Assembly: GCA_950060715.1 (NCBI GenBank)
Contig: CATLVA010000139.1
Span: 1-5,364, forward strand
Reading direction: 5' to 3'
Length of the DNA: 5,364 nt
Origin: an uncultured Oligoflexia bacterium
GTDB lineage: Bacteria; Bdellovibrionota; Bacteriovoracia; Bacteriovoracales; Bacteriovoracaceae
Positions within the stretch are counted from its first letter, which is position 1. Each line of letters opens with the position of its first letter. The position numbers and the translations under genes are program-made. The notes beneath the pieces are model-generated. The model saw only the letters and a list, made by a program, of their open reading frames with translations. It was not told where the DNA came from and made no database searches. Shown one piece after another: positions 1-5,362 of this stretch.

Positions 1-474
1 GATTCCAAACCCTCCGGTCCAGATCCTACATTAGTTGCTCAAGTAGCAGCTATTGTCAAAAAAGAAATTGAAGACGAAGCAAAAGGAAAAAAAGAGAGTG
101 AGGTTAAACTTTCTGGAAAAAAAGAAAAAATTGATACTAAACCAAAAATGGAACAAAGGATGGGCAGAATGAATTTTAGAGAAGCAATTAGAAGGTCTGT
201 TACTGGTACTCACCTAATAGAAGGATTTGAACAAGTTGTTCTTGGAATTCTGGAAGATGAAGCAATTAAAGGACCTCTGGGATATGAACCATTCTTTGAA
301 AAAGGAAAATTGTTTGTAGAAAAAGGATCAGAAAAGAAGGCTGCAAAAATACTCAAACAATCTAAAGACATTAATAAAGTTCCTAAAATTGTAGGAGAAA
401 CATTAGAATTTCAAGTATTTGAGGATCTTGAAGATTTAGAAAACGTCCACGATGAGTTAGCGACAACTGAACAA
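1..474 (+). other. Unidentified coding-like segment joined to cysS (probable chimera)
   Basis: These 158 codons are open in the same frame as cysS but show no resemblance to any part of a CysRS. The encoded sequence is rich in Lys and Glu, probably mostly helical and without membrane segments. It has a charged, low-complexity start (about codons 19-49) and then a more globular part containing MNFREAIRRSVTGTHLIEG and GPLGYEPFFEKGKLFVEKG. Codon use differs from the adjoining CysRS part: 9 of 12 Gly codons are GGA here against 5 of 20 there, and all 5 Arg codons are AGA/AGG here against 7 of 13 there. This supports a different origin. I do not recognise the family. A phage structural or scaffold-like protein would fit the composition, but that is only a guess. 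Its own start lies outside the window. Confidence 0.6.
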
Positions 475-1434
475 GTTGATGTTGATGGTCGAAAAAAGCA
501 TCCAAGTGATTTTGTCTTATGGAAACCATCTAAACCAGGTGAACCATCATGGGATTCTCCTTGGGGGAAAGGACGTCCAGGCTGGCATATAGAATGTTCA
601 GCTATGGTTAAGTCAATTCTTGGTGAAACGATAGATATTCACGGTGGTGGAATCGACCTGATTTTTCCTCACCATGAAAATGAAATAGCTCAGAGTGAAG
701 GATGTAATTGTACCAACTATTGTAATTATTGGGTTCATAATGAATTTATAAATTTTGGTGCAGAAAAAATGAGTAAGTCTTTAGGTAATGTTATTACCGC
801 TAGAAATTTTATGGAAACTTATCATCCTGAAATTTTGAAATATTTATTTCTATCGGCTCATTATAGAACACAGATGAGCATCACAGATGATAAGCTGATG
901 CAGACAATTTCTGCTCTGACGCGAATTTATTCAGCTGTATTATTAGCTCAACAGACAATTGATATCGTCGAAGCTCCTGCTCAAGTTGATAAAGCCTTCG
1001 AGGCAAAACTAGAGGAACTCGATAAAAAAATCACTGAGTCTTTAAGTGATGATTTTAATACCGCTGAGATGATTTCATTTATTTTTGAGGGGGTAAGAGC
1101 ATTCAATGCACTTGGCTTTGCAAATAAAGGAAAAAGAAATCCAATTCATAAAGGCTGTTCGGCTGCATTTGTTGAGTGGATGAAAAAATATGGAAGCATG
1201 AGTGCGCTATTTAATGATGAGCCGGCGAAAATTCTAGGTGAATTAGATGACGTTCTTATCAAGATGAAAAATATTGATCGAGCTCAGGTGGAAGAATTGA
1301 TCGCTCAAAGAACAAAGGCCCGAGAAGACAAAGACTGGGCCAAAGCAGATGAGATGAGAGATAAACTTGCTGCCATGGATATTGAACTTCTAGACGGTCA
1401 GGCAAAGGGCTGGAGAGTTCGCGTTAGTGATTAA
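1..1434 (+). CDS. cysS: Cysteinyl-tRNA synthetase, C-terminal two thirds, fused in frame to an unrelated 5' segment (5' partial)
   Basis: CysRS charges tRNA-Cys with cysteine in the cytoplasm. The frame is open from base 1 to a TAA stop at 1432-1434. From about codon 475 onward it is unmistakable CysRS: DFVLWK, GEPSW.SPWG, GRPGWHIECSAM, FPHHENEIAQS and KMSKSLGN (KMSKS at 766-780), then a helical anticodon-binding region and the usual C-terminal KDWAKADEMRDKL..M.I.L stretch. Zinc ligands matching E. coli Cys209, His234 and Glu238 are present (codons 595-597, 670-672 and 682-684) with ungapped spacing. The first zinc Cys and the HIGH motif are missing: similarity starts at about E. coli residue 169, and the residues before it are unrelated. 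About 319 CysRS residues remain of an expected 480 or so, so this product could not aminoacylate. The first ATG in the frame (148) lies in the unrelated part, has no convincing ribosome binding site and is unlikely to be a true start. CysRS identity of the C-terminal part is very secure; the 5' structure is not. Confidence 0.9.
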   Translation, partial: DSKPSGPDPTLVAQVAAIVKKEIEDEAKGKKESEVKLSGKKEKIDTKPKMEQRMGRMNFREAIRRSVTGTHLIEGFEQVVLGILEDEAIKGPLGYEPFFEKGKLFVEKGSEKKAAKILKQSKDINKVPKIVGETLEFQVFEDLEDLENVHDELATTEQVDVDGRKKHPSDFVLWKPSKPGEPSWDSPWGKGRPGWHIECSAMVKSILGETIDIHGGGIDLIFPHHENEIAQSEGCNCTNYCNYWVHNEFINFGAEKMSKSLGNVITARNFMETYHPEILKYLFLSAHYRTQMSITDDKLMQTISALTRIYSAVLLAQQTIDIVEAPAQVDKAFEAKLEELDKKITESLSDDFNTAEMISFIFEGVRAFNALGFANKGKRNPIHKGCSAAFVEWMKKYGSMSALFNDEPAKILGELDDVLIKMKNIDRAQVEELIAQRTKAREDKDWAKADEMRDKLAAMDIELLDGQAKGWRVRVSD

Positions 1435-1885
1435 AGTTCTTTTCGTATGCTTAGGTAATATTTGTCGCTCGCCAGCGGCTGAGGCCGTTTTTAAAAATAT
1501 CGTTGATTCGAATTCTTATTCTATCGATTCAGCGGGCACAGATGGTTATCATTCAGGAGAGGCAGCGGACTCGAGAATGAGAGCTGCGGCGGCTAATAGA
1601 GGGATCGACATTACTAGTCGCTCACGTAAGCTTTTAGCAAGTGATCTTGAGAGCTTTGACTATATCATCACCATGGATGATTCGAATTATAGCAATACAG
1701 TAAGATTGAGTCCTAAACATCAAAATAAAGTGATGAAATTTGCTGATTTTTTAGATGGTGAGTTTAAAAAATTCGATAAAGTTCCAGATCCATACTATGG
1801 AGGATCTGAAGGTTTCGATTTGGTGTTAGACCTTTTAGAAAACGGCAGTAAGAATCTCTTAAAAGAAATCGAAACTAATAGGTAA
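1427..1885 (+). CDS. Low-molecular-weight protein-tyrosine phosphatase (LMWPTP/ArsC-like fold)
   Basis: A 152-residue cytoplasmic enzyme, the normal length for the family, which hydrolyses phosphotyrosine through a phosphocysteine intermediate. The N-terminal P-loop is FVCLGNICRSP: nucleophile Cys8, phosphate-binding Arg14 and Ser15. The catalytic acid is Asp121 in DPYYGG near the C-terminus, followed by the expected aromatic Tyr residues. SAGT at 35-38 is also typical. The DPYY acid loop separates it from the thioredoxin-coupled arsenate reductases that share the fold, so phosphatase is favoured, although an arsenate reductase role cannot be excluded from sequence alone. Start: GTG at 1427, overlapping the cysS stop by 8 bases, with GGAG at 1412-1415 about 11 bases upstream. 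No other start fits the P-loop position. The overlap suggests translational coupling to cysS. A terminator palindrome follows at once. The physiological substrate is unknown. Confidence 0.93.
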   Translation: MIKVLFVCLGNICRSPAAEAVFKNIVDSNSYSIDSAGTDGYHSGEAADSRMRAAAANRGIDITSRSRKLLASDLESFDYIITMDDSNYSNTVRLSPKHQNKVMKFADFLDGEFKKFDKVPDPYYGGSEGFDLVLDLLENGSKNLLKEIETNR

Positions 1886-1889
1886 AAAA

Positions 1890-1911
1890 ATAGCGCTCTT
1901 AAGAGCGCTAT
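1890..1911. terminator. Bidirectional terminator between convergent genes
   Basis: A perfect 20-bp palindrome, TAGCGCTCTTAAGAGCGCTA (1891-1910), extends by one A-T pair on each side and folds to a 9-bp GC-rich stem with a TTAA loop. It fills the 31-base gap between the phosphatase stop (1885) and the dksA stop (1917). Read on the - strand the hairpin is followed by seven Ts (the A run at 1884-1890), a strong rho-independent terminator for dksA. On the + strand the tail is the weaker TATAATTT, so termination of the cysS/phosphatase transcript may be less complete. Confidence 0.85.
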
Positions 1912-1916
1912 ATAAT

Positions 1917-2351
1917 TTACGAACTAAAACTTACTGACTTACCTAATGATTTAGATTGGCGACCGTGGAAGCTTTGAAGCTCATTGCGTTCTGCTTCTTC
2001 CTTACAACCAATACACATCGTGCTTGTTGGTCTGGCCTTTAATCTGGTAAAAGAAATAGGGGAGCCACACTCCTCGCACATTCCATACTCTTCAGAATCC
2101 ATTAAAACCAAAGTCTTCATTAATTTTTTTAAATAAAGAGTTTCTCTGGTGGCAAATCTTAATTCTGCATGACGAATAATGTCATCATTTGCAGAATCAA
2201 CTTCATCTCTACCAGAGCTAGAGTCATTGGCCGCTTTATGACCTTGTTCTAGATTTAGTTTATTGTGGATCCTCTCTCTTTCGGCTCTAACCTGATCTTC
2301 TAATTCCTTGAGCTGCTTCTTGGTTAGATGACGATTCATTCTTGAACTCAT
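1917..2351 (-). CDS. dksA: DksA/TraR-family RNA polymerase-binding transcription factor
   Basis: DksA binds the secondary channel of RNA polymerase and, with ppGpp, changes initiation at rRNA and amino-acid promoters. The 144-residue product has an N-terminal helical arm (about 8-40), a coiled-coil tip with D49xxD52SA matching the functional D71xxD74xA tip of E. coli DksA, a second helix (about 60-88), and a four-cysteine zinc finger with Cys92, Cys95, Cys113 and Cys116 (CEECG and CIGC). RLKARPT between the Cys pairs is a strong family signature. Both tip aspartates are kept, so a true DksA-like role is more likely than a short TraR-like one. Start: the ATG at 2351 has AAGGAG seven bases upstream; the internal Met5 has no such site. 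It is a single gene convergent with the phosphatase, with which it shares a terminator. The Ser-rich C-terminal tail (about 127-144) is not part of the conserved fold. Confidence 0.93.
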   Translation of the reverse strand: MSSRMNRHLTKKQLKELEDQVRAERERIHNKLNLEQGHKAANDSSSGRDEVDSANDDIIRHAELRFATRETLYLKKLMKTLVLMDSEEYGMCEECGSPISFTRLKARPTSTMCIGCKEEAERNELQSFHGRQSKSLGKSVSFSS

Positions 2352-2434
2352 CGTTACTCTCCTTAGTAAAATTCCTCCAAAATGTGTGTAGAGTAATTAA
2401 ACCTAAGAGATTAACCTTCGGCAATTGCTGTAAG

Positions 2435-2464
2435 ATTTTATTAGGGTATTCACATAAGTATCAA
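2435..2464 (-). promoter_or_regulatory. Candidate promoter for dksA
   Basis: On the - strand a -35-like TTGATA (2459-2464, 5 of 6 to consensus) and a -10-like TAAAAT (2435-2440, 5 of 6) are separated by 18 bases. The predicted start of transcription gives a leader of roughly 75-80 bases before dksA. That leader holds a second GGAGG (about 2372-2376) with no start codon at a usable distance, besides the AAGGAG that serves the ATG. AT-rich DNA yields such matches by chance, so this is moderate evidence only. Confidence 0.45.
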
Positions 2465-2671
2465 GAAACACTGACTTTGTTTGAACATATGTTAAGTTAG
2501 TATGTGTTTTTTGCAGTAAGAATTTAAAGATTCTTTTGCTTGAAGTCCTTTCTCGCAAAAGAAATTAGTGTGTGATTCTTAAGTAAATTTTAGGTAAATT
2601 CTTTGAAATAAAAAAGCTAAAAATGTGCCACTAAAAAAGTTTTTTTTCAAAATCATTTAATTATTAAGGAT
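2465..2671. other. Gene-poor AT-rich spacer with a 9-bp inverted repeat
   Basis: I see no convincing gene in this stretch. It holds a perfect 9-bp inverted repeat, TTCTTTTGC (2531-2539) and GCAAAAGAA (2555-2563), around a 15-base spacer. There is a 10-bp palindrome AACATATGTT (2484-2493) just upstream of the proposed dksA promoter. There is also an A6-G-T8 tract (2633-2647) downstream of the small - strand gene that has no stable hairpin in front of it. The stretch could include the 3' end of that small gene's transcript, an operator or a small RNA; none is demonstrated. Confidence 0.4.
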
Positions 2672-2821
2672 TTATGACTGCAAATGGCCTTGAATAATTT
2701 TTAAGATTATCTCATCATCTAAATAAATTTTTTGTTGAGAAAGATAGCTCTCGACTTCTTTAATTTTGCTCTCAAGCTCTGCAAGTTCGGATAAAAGCTT
2801 CATTGAGTTTTGGACAATCAT
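2672..2821 (-). CDS. Small 49-aa hypothetical protein, predicted amphipathic helix
   Basis: This ORF is below usual length cut-offs. The ATG (2819-2821) is preceded by GGGAGG five bases upstream, and a near-consensus promoter ends 21 bases before the ATG, so transcription and translation signals agree on this start. The product begins MIVQNSMKLLSELAELESK and ends GHLQS. Residues about 7-29 have Leu, Ile and Val at heptad-like spacing with Glu and Lys between them, as expected of an amphipathic helix or short coiled coil; residues 36-43 are hydrophobic and acidic. There is no signal peptide, Cys, or transmembrane segment of sufficient length. I do not recognise the family. It lies between the permease gene and dksA on the same strand, but its own promoter suggests independent expression. 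It could be a small regulatory or oligomerising protein; the function is unknown. Internal Met7 is a less likely start, with no Shine-Dalgarno sequence. Confidence 0.6.
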   Translation of the reverse strand: MIVQNSMKLLSELAELESKIKEVESYLSQQKIYLDDEIILKIIQGHLQS

Positions 2822-2842
2822 TATGGCCTCCCAGTTTCTTTA

Positions 2843-2870
2843 ATTATAAAGCATCTGTTCGGTATATCAA
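2843..2870 (-). promoter_or_regulatory. Strong sigma70-like promoter of the 49-aa gene
   Basis: On the - strand, -35 TTGATA (2865-2870, 5 of 6) and a perfect -10 TATAAT (2843-2848) are separated by 16 bases. This is the best promoter match in the window. It lies in the gap between the permease stop and the small gene, with a predicted leader of only about 14 bases that holds the GGGAGG ribosome binding site. Confidence 0.65.
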
Positions 2871-2894
2871 ACAAAAATATGAGTAATAAAACCT

Positions 2895-3698
2895 TTAAAA
2901 TATCAGGGTTTTTAAAGAAAGAACTAAAAGTAGCGCTAAAAGAATCCTCTTTTTAGTCTTCTTAGAAACTCGTCCATTTAGCTTGACCCCAAATCGACTA
3001 GAGATAAGTGAGCCAATACCGAGAAAGAGAACTACGGAAATATTCACATTTCCAAGTTGAAGAGAATTAAAGTGAGGTAGATATATTCCAGGGAGTATCG
3101 GTGGCGCTGCCGTGAGGTGAGCGATAAGACCAGCACCTGTTGCAAAAACCATAGCTATATTGGCATAGGGTGCTACCCGTTTAATTCGCAGCTTAGATAT
3201 CTCCAAAAAGGCAGGAGTGAATATAATCCCTCCACCTAGTCCTGTTATTGAAGAGAGAAGGGAGCCAAGAAGACCTATAATCATTAATTGAATTATAGGC
3301 ACATCTTCTTGATTGTTCTGCTCACTCTCTTTTGGTTTATGTAGGATTGATTTGGCCATAATGATAAGAAGAGTGAATCCAAAAATTTTTTTCACAATTC
3401 CAGGCTCTAAGGCAAAGACGATACTACTTCCGAGCATCCCACCCAAGAGACACATAATCGCCAAAGGGATAATTTTTTTCCAATGGGGAAGTAGACCCTC
3501 TAATGCATATTGAATCGAATTAAGTGAAGTGATGAAAAAGATACTGCCTAGACTAGTTGAGATGACTTCAACGGGAGTGGCATTTGGATAGAAAGAATAC
3601 AGGACTGGAACAGCAATACTCCCACCACCAATTCCTAGGAAAGAACTTACAAAACCCAATGCAAGTGCCAAAAATGTTAAGGCCATGATTTCATTCAT
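2895..3698 (-). CDS. TauE/SafE (TSUP) family permease, putative anion/sulfite exporter
   Basis: A 267-residue inner-membrane protein, the usual TSUP size. It shows the internal duplication typical of the family: each half opens with a Gly-rich hairpin motif, LGIGGGS at 21-27 and TGLGGGI at 152-158, followed by a Pro-containing helix (AVPVLY and FTPAFL). The halves are joined by a short hydrophilic linker (about 121-134, KPKESEQNNQED). About seven to eight hydrophobic segments can be drawn. Family members export sulfite, sulfoacetate or related organosulfur anions; the substrate here cannot be told and no sulfur-metabolism gene is adjacent. Start: the ATG at 3698 has no Shine-Dalgarno sequence, but a -10-like TATGAT sits six bases upstream, so the mRNA may be leaderless. 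Met5 (ATG at 3686) is an alternative that would leave a 12-base leader, also without a Shine-Dalgarno. It is transcribed divergently from the barrel operon. Confidence 0.88.
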   Translation of the reverse strand: MNEIMALTFLALALGFVSSFLGIGGGSIAVPVLYSFYPNATPVEVISTSLGSIFFITSLNSIQYALEGLLPHWKKIIPLAIMCLLGGMLGSSIVFALEPGIVKKIFGFTLLIIMAKSILHKPKESEQNNQEDVPIIQLMIIGLLGSLLSSITGLGGGIIFTPAFLEISKLRIKRVAPYANIAMVFATGAGLIAHLTAAPPILPGIYLPHFNSLQLGNVNISVVLFLGIGSLISSRFGVKLNGRVSKKTKKRILLALLLVLSLKTLIF

Positions 3699-3704
3699 TT
3701 TATT

Positions 3705-3733
3705 ATCATAGCTCTATAGTCAGGCATCGACAA
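3705..3733 (-). promoter_or_regulatory. Candidate promoter of the TauE-family gene, possibly leaderless
   Basis: On the - strand, -35-like TTGTCG (3728-3733, 4 of 6) and -10-like TATGAT (3705-3710, 5 of 6) are separated by 17 bases. Only six bases (AATAAA) lie between the -10 box and the ATG, which would put the transcription start at or next to the A of the start codon. Confidence 0.45.
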
Positions 3734-3760
3734 TAAAAGGTGAGATTTGCCTGTGACTTG

Positions 3761-3788
3761 TTTTCAATCCCCACAATTAGGGTACAAT
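3761..3788 (+). promoter_or_regulatory. Candidate promoter of the tandem outer-membrane protein operon
   Basis: A -10-like TACAAT (3783-3788, 5 of 6) is preceded at 16 bases by TTTTCA (3761-3766, 4 of 6), or at 19 bases by TTGTTT (3758-3763). The predicted leader is about 30 bases and ends in the AAGGAG that serves the ATG at 3827. It lies back to back with the permease promoter within a 128-base divergent region. Confidence 0.5.
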
Positions 3789-3826
3789 ATAGAAGGAATT
3801 CGTAAGACATGAAAAAAGGAGTTTTT

Positions 3827-4363
3827 ATGAAACTTAAACTGGCAATTGCAGCCCTTGCTGCGACTTTGAGCATGAGTTCTTTTGCAGGATTTATGATTGA
3901 GCCTTACGCTGGGTTTGGAACTTATGCGACAACTTTAGATGCAGCTGCATTTGAAGATGCGGAAGCTTCAGGCGAAACTTACACATCTGTAGGTGCTAGA
4001 GCAGGTTATTCTCTTCTGCTTTTCTCTGGTGGTCTTGATCTTGAAATGATGGCAACAGGTGATGGAAATATCAACAACACTGCTTTTTGGGTTGGAGTAG
4101 ATCTTCCAGTTCTTCTTCGCTTTTATGGAAAGTATATTTTCAGCTCTTCATTTGATTACGATAATGATGATGCTTCAAGCGTTGATTTAGAATTTGATAG
4201 TGGTTATGCGGTTGGTGTTGGTTTTACGGGACTACCATTTGTAGTTATTAACCTAGAAGTTTCAGCTCTTAATTATACTTTTGAAAACCCACTTAATACT
4301 TCGCAAGACGTAGATTTTGGTGTGGCAGCGACTGCACTTACAGTTTCTCTACCTCTACCGTAA
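3827..4363 (+). CDS. Small outer-membrane beta-barrel protein, first of a tandem pair
   Basis: A 178-residue exported protein. A classical signal peptide (MKLKLAIAALAATLSMSSFA) is probably cleaved after Ala20, before GFMIEPYAGFG. The mature part alternates hydrophobic and polar residues, with Gly and aromatic residues at strand ends, as in eight-stranded OmpX/OmpW-like barrels. An acidic loop, DYDNDDASS (110-118), could be extracellular and might bind cations. The C-terminus LTVSLPLP resembles a last beta strand but lacks the usual terminal Phe. Start: the ATG at 3827 has AAGGAG five bases upstream and gives a clean signal peptide; an in-frame ATG at 3809 (six residues longer, MKKGVF) is a weaker alternative with AAGGA 11 bases upstream. 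The next gene is a paralogue 14 bases away. The specific function is unknown; pore, adhesion and structural roles are all possible. Confidence 0.82.
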   Translation: MKLKLAIAALAATLSMSSFAGFMIEPYAGFGTYATTLDAAAFEDAEASGETYTSVGARAGYSLLLFSGGLDLEMMATGDGNINNTAFWVGVDLPVLLRFYGKYIFSSSFDYDNDDASSVDLEFDSGYAVGVGFTGLPFVVINLEVSALNYTFENPLNTSQDVDFGVAATALTVSLPLP

Positions 4364-4377
4364 CTTAAGGAGTTAAA

Positions 4378-4935
4378 ATGAGAAAAGGAATTCTCATCAT
4401 ATTGGCGATGATCACGATGATCTACTACGCTGATAAAGCAAACGCAGCATTCTTACTTGAGCCTTATGTTGGATCTCAGATCGCTTCTACTTACGATATC
4501 GATGGGGGAGCTGACGGTGATATTTCAGGGACAGTTATTGGTGCAAAAATCGGTTTTACTCAAATGGGGTTTAATTTCGGATTGAACGGTCAACGTGCTT
4601 CTTGGAATTTAGATCCCGAGACAGGTAGCGATTCGGACTATACTTTTACAAGACTTGGAGCTTTTGTTGGTTACGATACGATGTTAGGTATCAGGCTTTG
4701 GGGAGAGTATATTTTTAGTTTTGAAGGGGTGAATGATGATGACTCAGATTCAAAACTAACGGAAGGATCAGGAACTTGTTTTGGTGTTGGATATAAGGTT
4801 ATTCCATTTTTAAGTTTAAACTTTGAAATAAATAATCTTGCAACCTCTAAAGCAGAGACTTCTGTTTTGGAGTATGACTCTGATAGAGCATATACAAGTT
4901 ATGTATTGAGTGTGTCTCTTCCATTTTCAATTTAA
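4378..4935 (+). CDS. Small outer-membrane beta-barrel protein, second of a tandem pair
   Basis: A 185-residue paralogue of the preceding gene product, with the same order of features. The signal peptide is about residues 1-23, cleaved after ANA. Next come AFLLEPYVG (FMIEPYAG in the partner), a Gly-rich strand pair, GEYIFSF (GKYIFSS in the partner), an acidic loop VNDDDSDSK (118-126) in the same place as the partner's, then IPFLSLNFEINNL (LPFVVINLEVSAL) and a final LSVSLPF strand. The pair therefore arose by duplication and has diverged widely. A single Cys (134) falls in a predicted strand. The ATG has AAGGAG five bases upstream and follows the previous stop by 14 bases with no promoter between, so the two are co-transcribed. 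A rho-independent terminator follows. Outer-membrane location is well supported; the molecular role is unknown. Confidence 0.82.
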   Translation: MRKGILIILAMITMIYYADKANAAFLLEPYVGSQIASTYDIDGGADGDISGTVIGAKIGFTQMGFNFGLNGQRASWNLDPETGSDSDYTFTRLGAFVGYDTMLGIRLWGEYIFSFEGVNDDDSDSKLTEGSGTCFGVGYKVIPFLSLNFEINNLATSKAETSVLEYDSDRAYTSYVLSVSLPFSI

Positions 4936-4945
4936 TAAATAATGG

Positions 4946-4975
4946 AGTGTGGGGTGTAATGACCTCACACTTTTT
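4946..4975 (+). terminator. Rho-independent terminator of the outer-membrane protein operon
   Basis: A 10-bp stem (AGTGTGGGGT at 4946-4955 with ACCTCACACT at 4962-4971, one G-T wobble) has the six-base loop GTAATG and is followed by TTTTT (4971-4975). It begins 10 bases after the second barrel gene's stop and ends just before the next gene's ATG. Confidence 0.9.
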
Positions 4976-4978
4976 CTT

Positions 4979-5362
4979 ATGTTTCACCTCGCAATACCTA
5001 CACATGATTTAAACTTGGCAAAAGAGTTCTTTGGTGATGGACTTGGTCTCGTTATTGGCCGAGAACAAAATAGCTATGTGATAGTTAATTTTTTTGGTCA
5101 CCAAGTCGTTTGTCACCTGGCCCCAGATGAAATTGAGTCAAACCCAAAAATGTATCCAAGGCATTTTGGACTCATCGTAATTCAAGAACAAAAGTATGAA
5201 GAGCTACTAATGAGTGCTAGGGAAAAAAAATTGAATTTTTTTAAACATGATTTTAAACGATTTCAGGGCAAAGAATCTGAACACCGCTCTTTTTTTCTTC
5301 TCGATCCCTCGAATAACCTAATTGAGTTCAAGTGGTATAAAAAGCAATCGGCGATATTTTAA
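4979..5362 (+). CDS. VOC-fold (glyoxalase/bleomycin resistance/dioxygenase superfamily) protein
   Basis: A 127-residue single-domain cytoplasmic protein. It has two beta-alpha-beta-beta-beta modules: FHLAIPTHDLNLAKEFFGD at the start, GLVIGR and VIVNFFGHQVVCHLAP in the first, then RHFGLIV, the helix EELLMSAREKK, and FFLLDPSNNLIEFKWY at the end. Candidate metal ligands are His3, His62 and Glu116, with His41 (FGHQ) nearby, consistent with a metal-dependent VOC enzyme. The substrate is unknown: the RHFG...LLDPSNNLIEFK type is a common family usually annotated only as VOC or dioxygenase-like. Start: the ATG at 4979 places His3 as in relatives. The frame can be extended to a GTG at 4949, but that lies inside the terminator hairpin and adds residues foreign to the fold. 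No Shine-Dalgarno precedes the ATG, so expression may depend on read-through or on an atypical start. The gene is complete, with its TAA at 5360-5362. Confidence 0.85.
   Translation: MFHLAIPTHDLNLAKEFFGDGLGLVIGREQNSYVIVNFFGHQVVCHLAPDEIESNPKMYPRHFGLIVIQEQKYEELLMSAREKKLNFFKHDFKRFQGKESEHRSFFLLDPSNNLIEFKWYKKQSAIF

Noticed and set aside
31..213. 60-codon - strand ORF rich in Phe and Ser
   Set aside because: It is the antisense shadow of the Lys/Glu-rich + strand frame; its Phe-rich composition is just AAA/GAA codons read backwards, and it has no ribosome binding site.
228..478. 11-base direct repeat TGAACAAGTTG at 228-238 and 468-478, the second copy at the cysS junction
   Set aside because: It is tempting as a recombination site, but a few 11-base repeats are expected by chance in a window of this size and the first copy has no other junction signal.
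2633..2647. A6-G-T8 tract as a terminator of the 49-aa gene
   Set aside because: The two arms would leave no room for a hairpin loop and contain only A-T pairs, so it is unlikely to be an intrinsic terminator.
3313..3513. 66-codon + strand ORF
   Set aside because: It lies wholly inside and antisense to the well-supported TauE-family gene, with no protein features of its own.
3809..3826. Upstream ATG for the first barrel gene
   Set aside because: The downstream ATG at 3827 has AAGGAG at ideal spacing and a cleaner signal peptide; the upstream one would place that ribosome binding site inside the coding region.
4949..4978. Upstream GTG start for the VOC gene, adding 10 residues
   Set aside because: It falls in the terminator stem, lacks a properly spaced Shine-Dalgarno, and adds residues before the conserved FHLA strand that starts the fold.
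4959..5012. 16-codon ORF starting at the ATG in the terminator loop, overlapping the VOC gene start
   Set aside because: It is short, lies in a hairpin and has no recognisable leader-peptide features such as repeated regulatory codons; it is probably chance.
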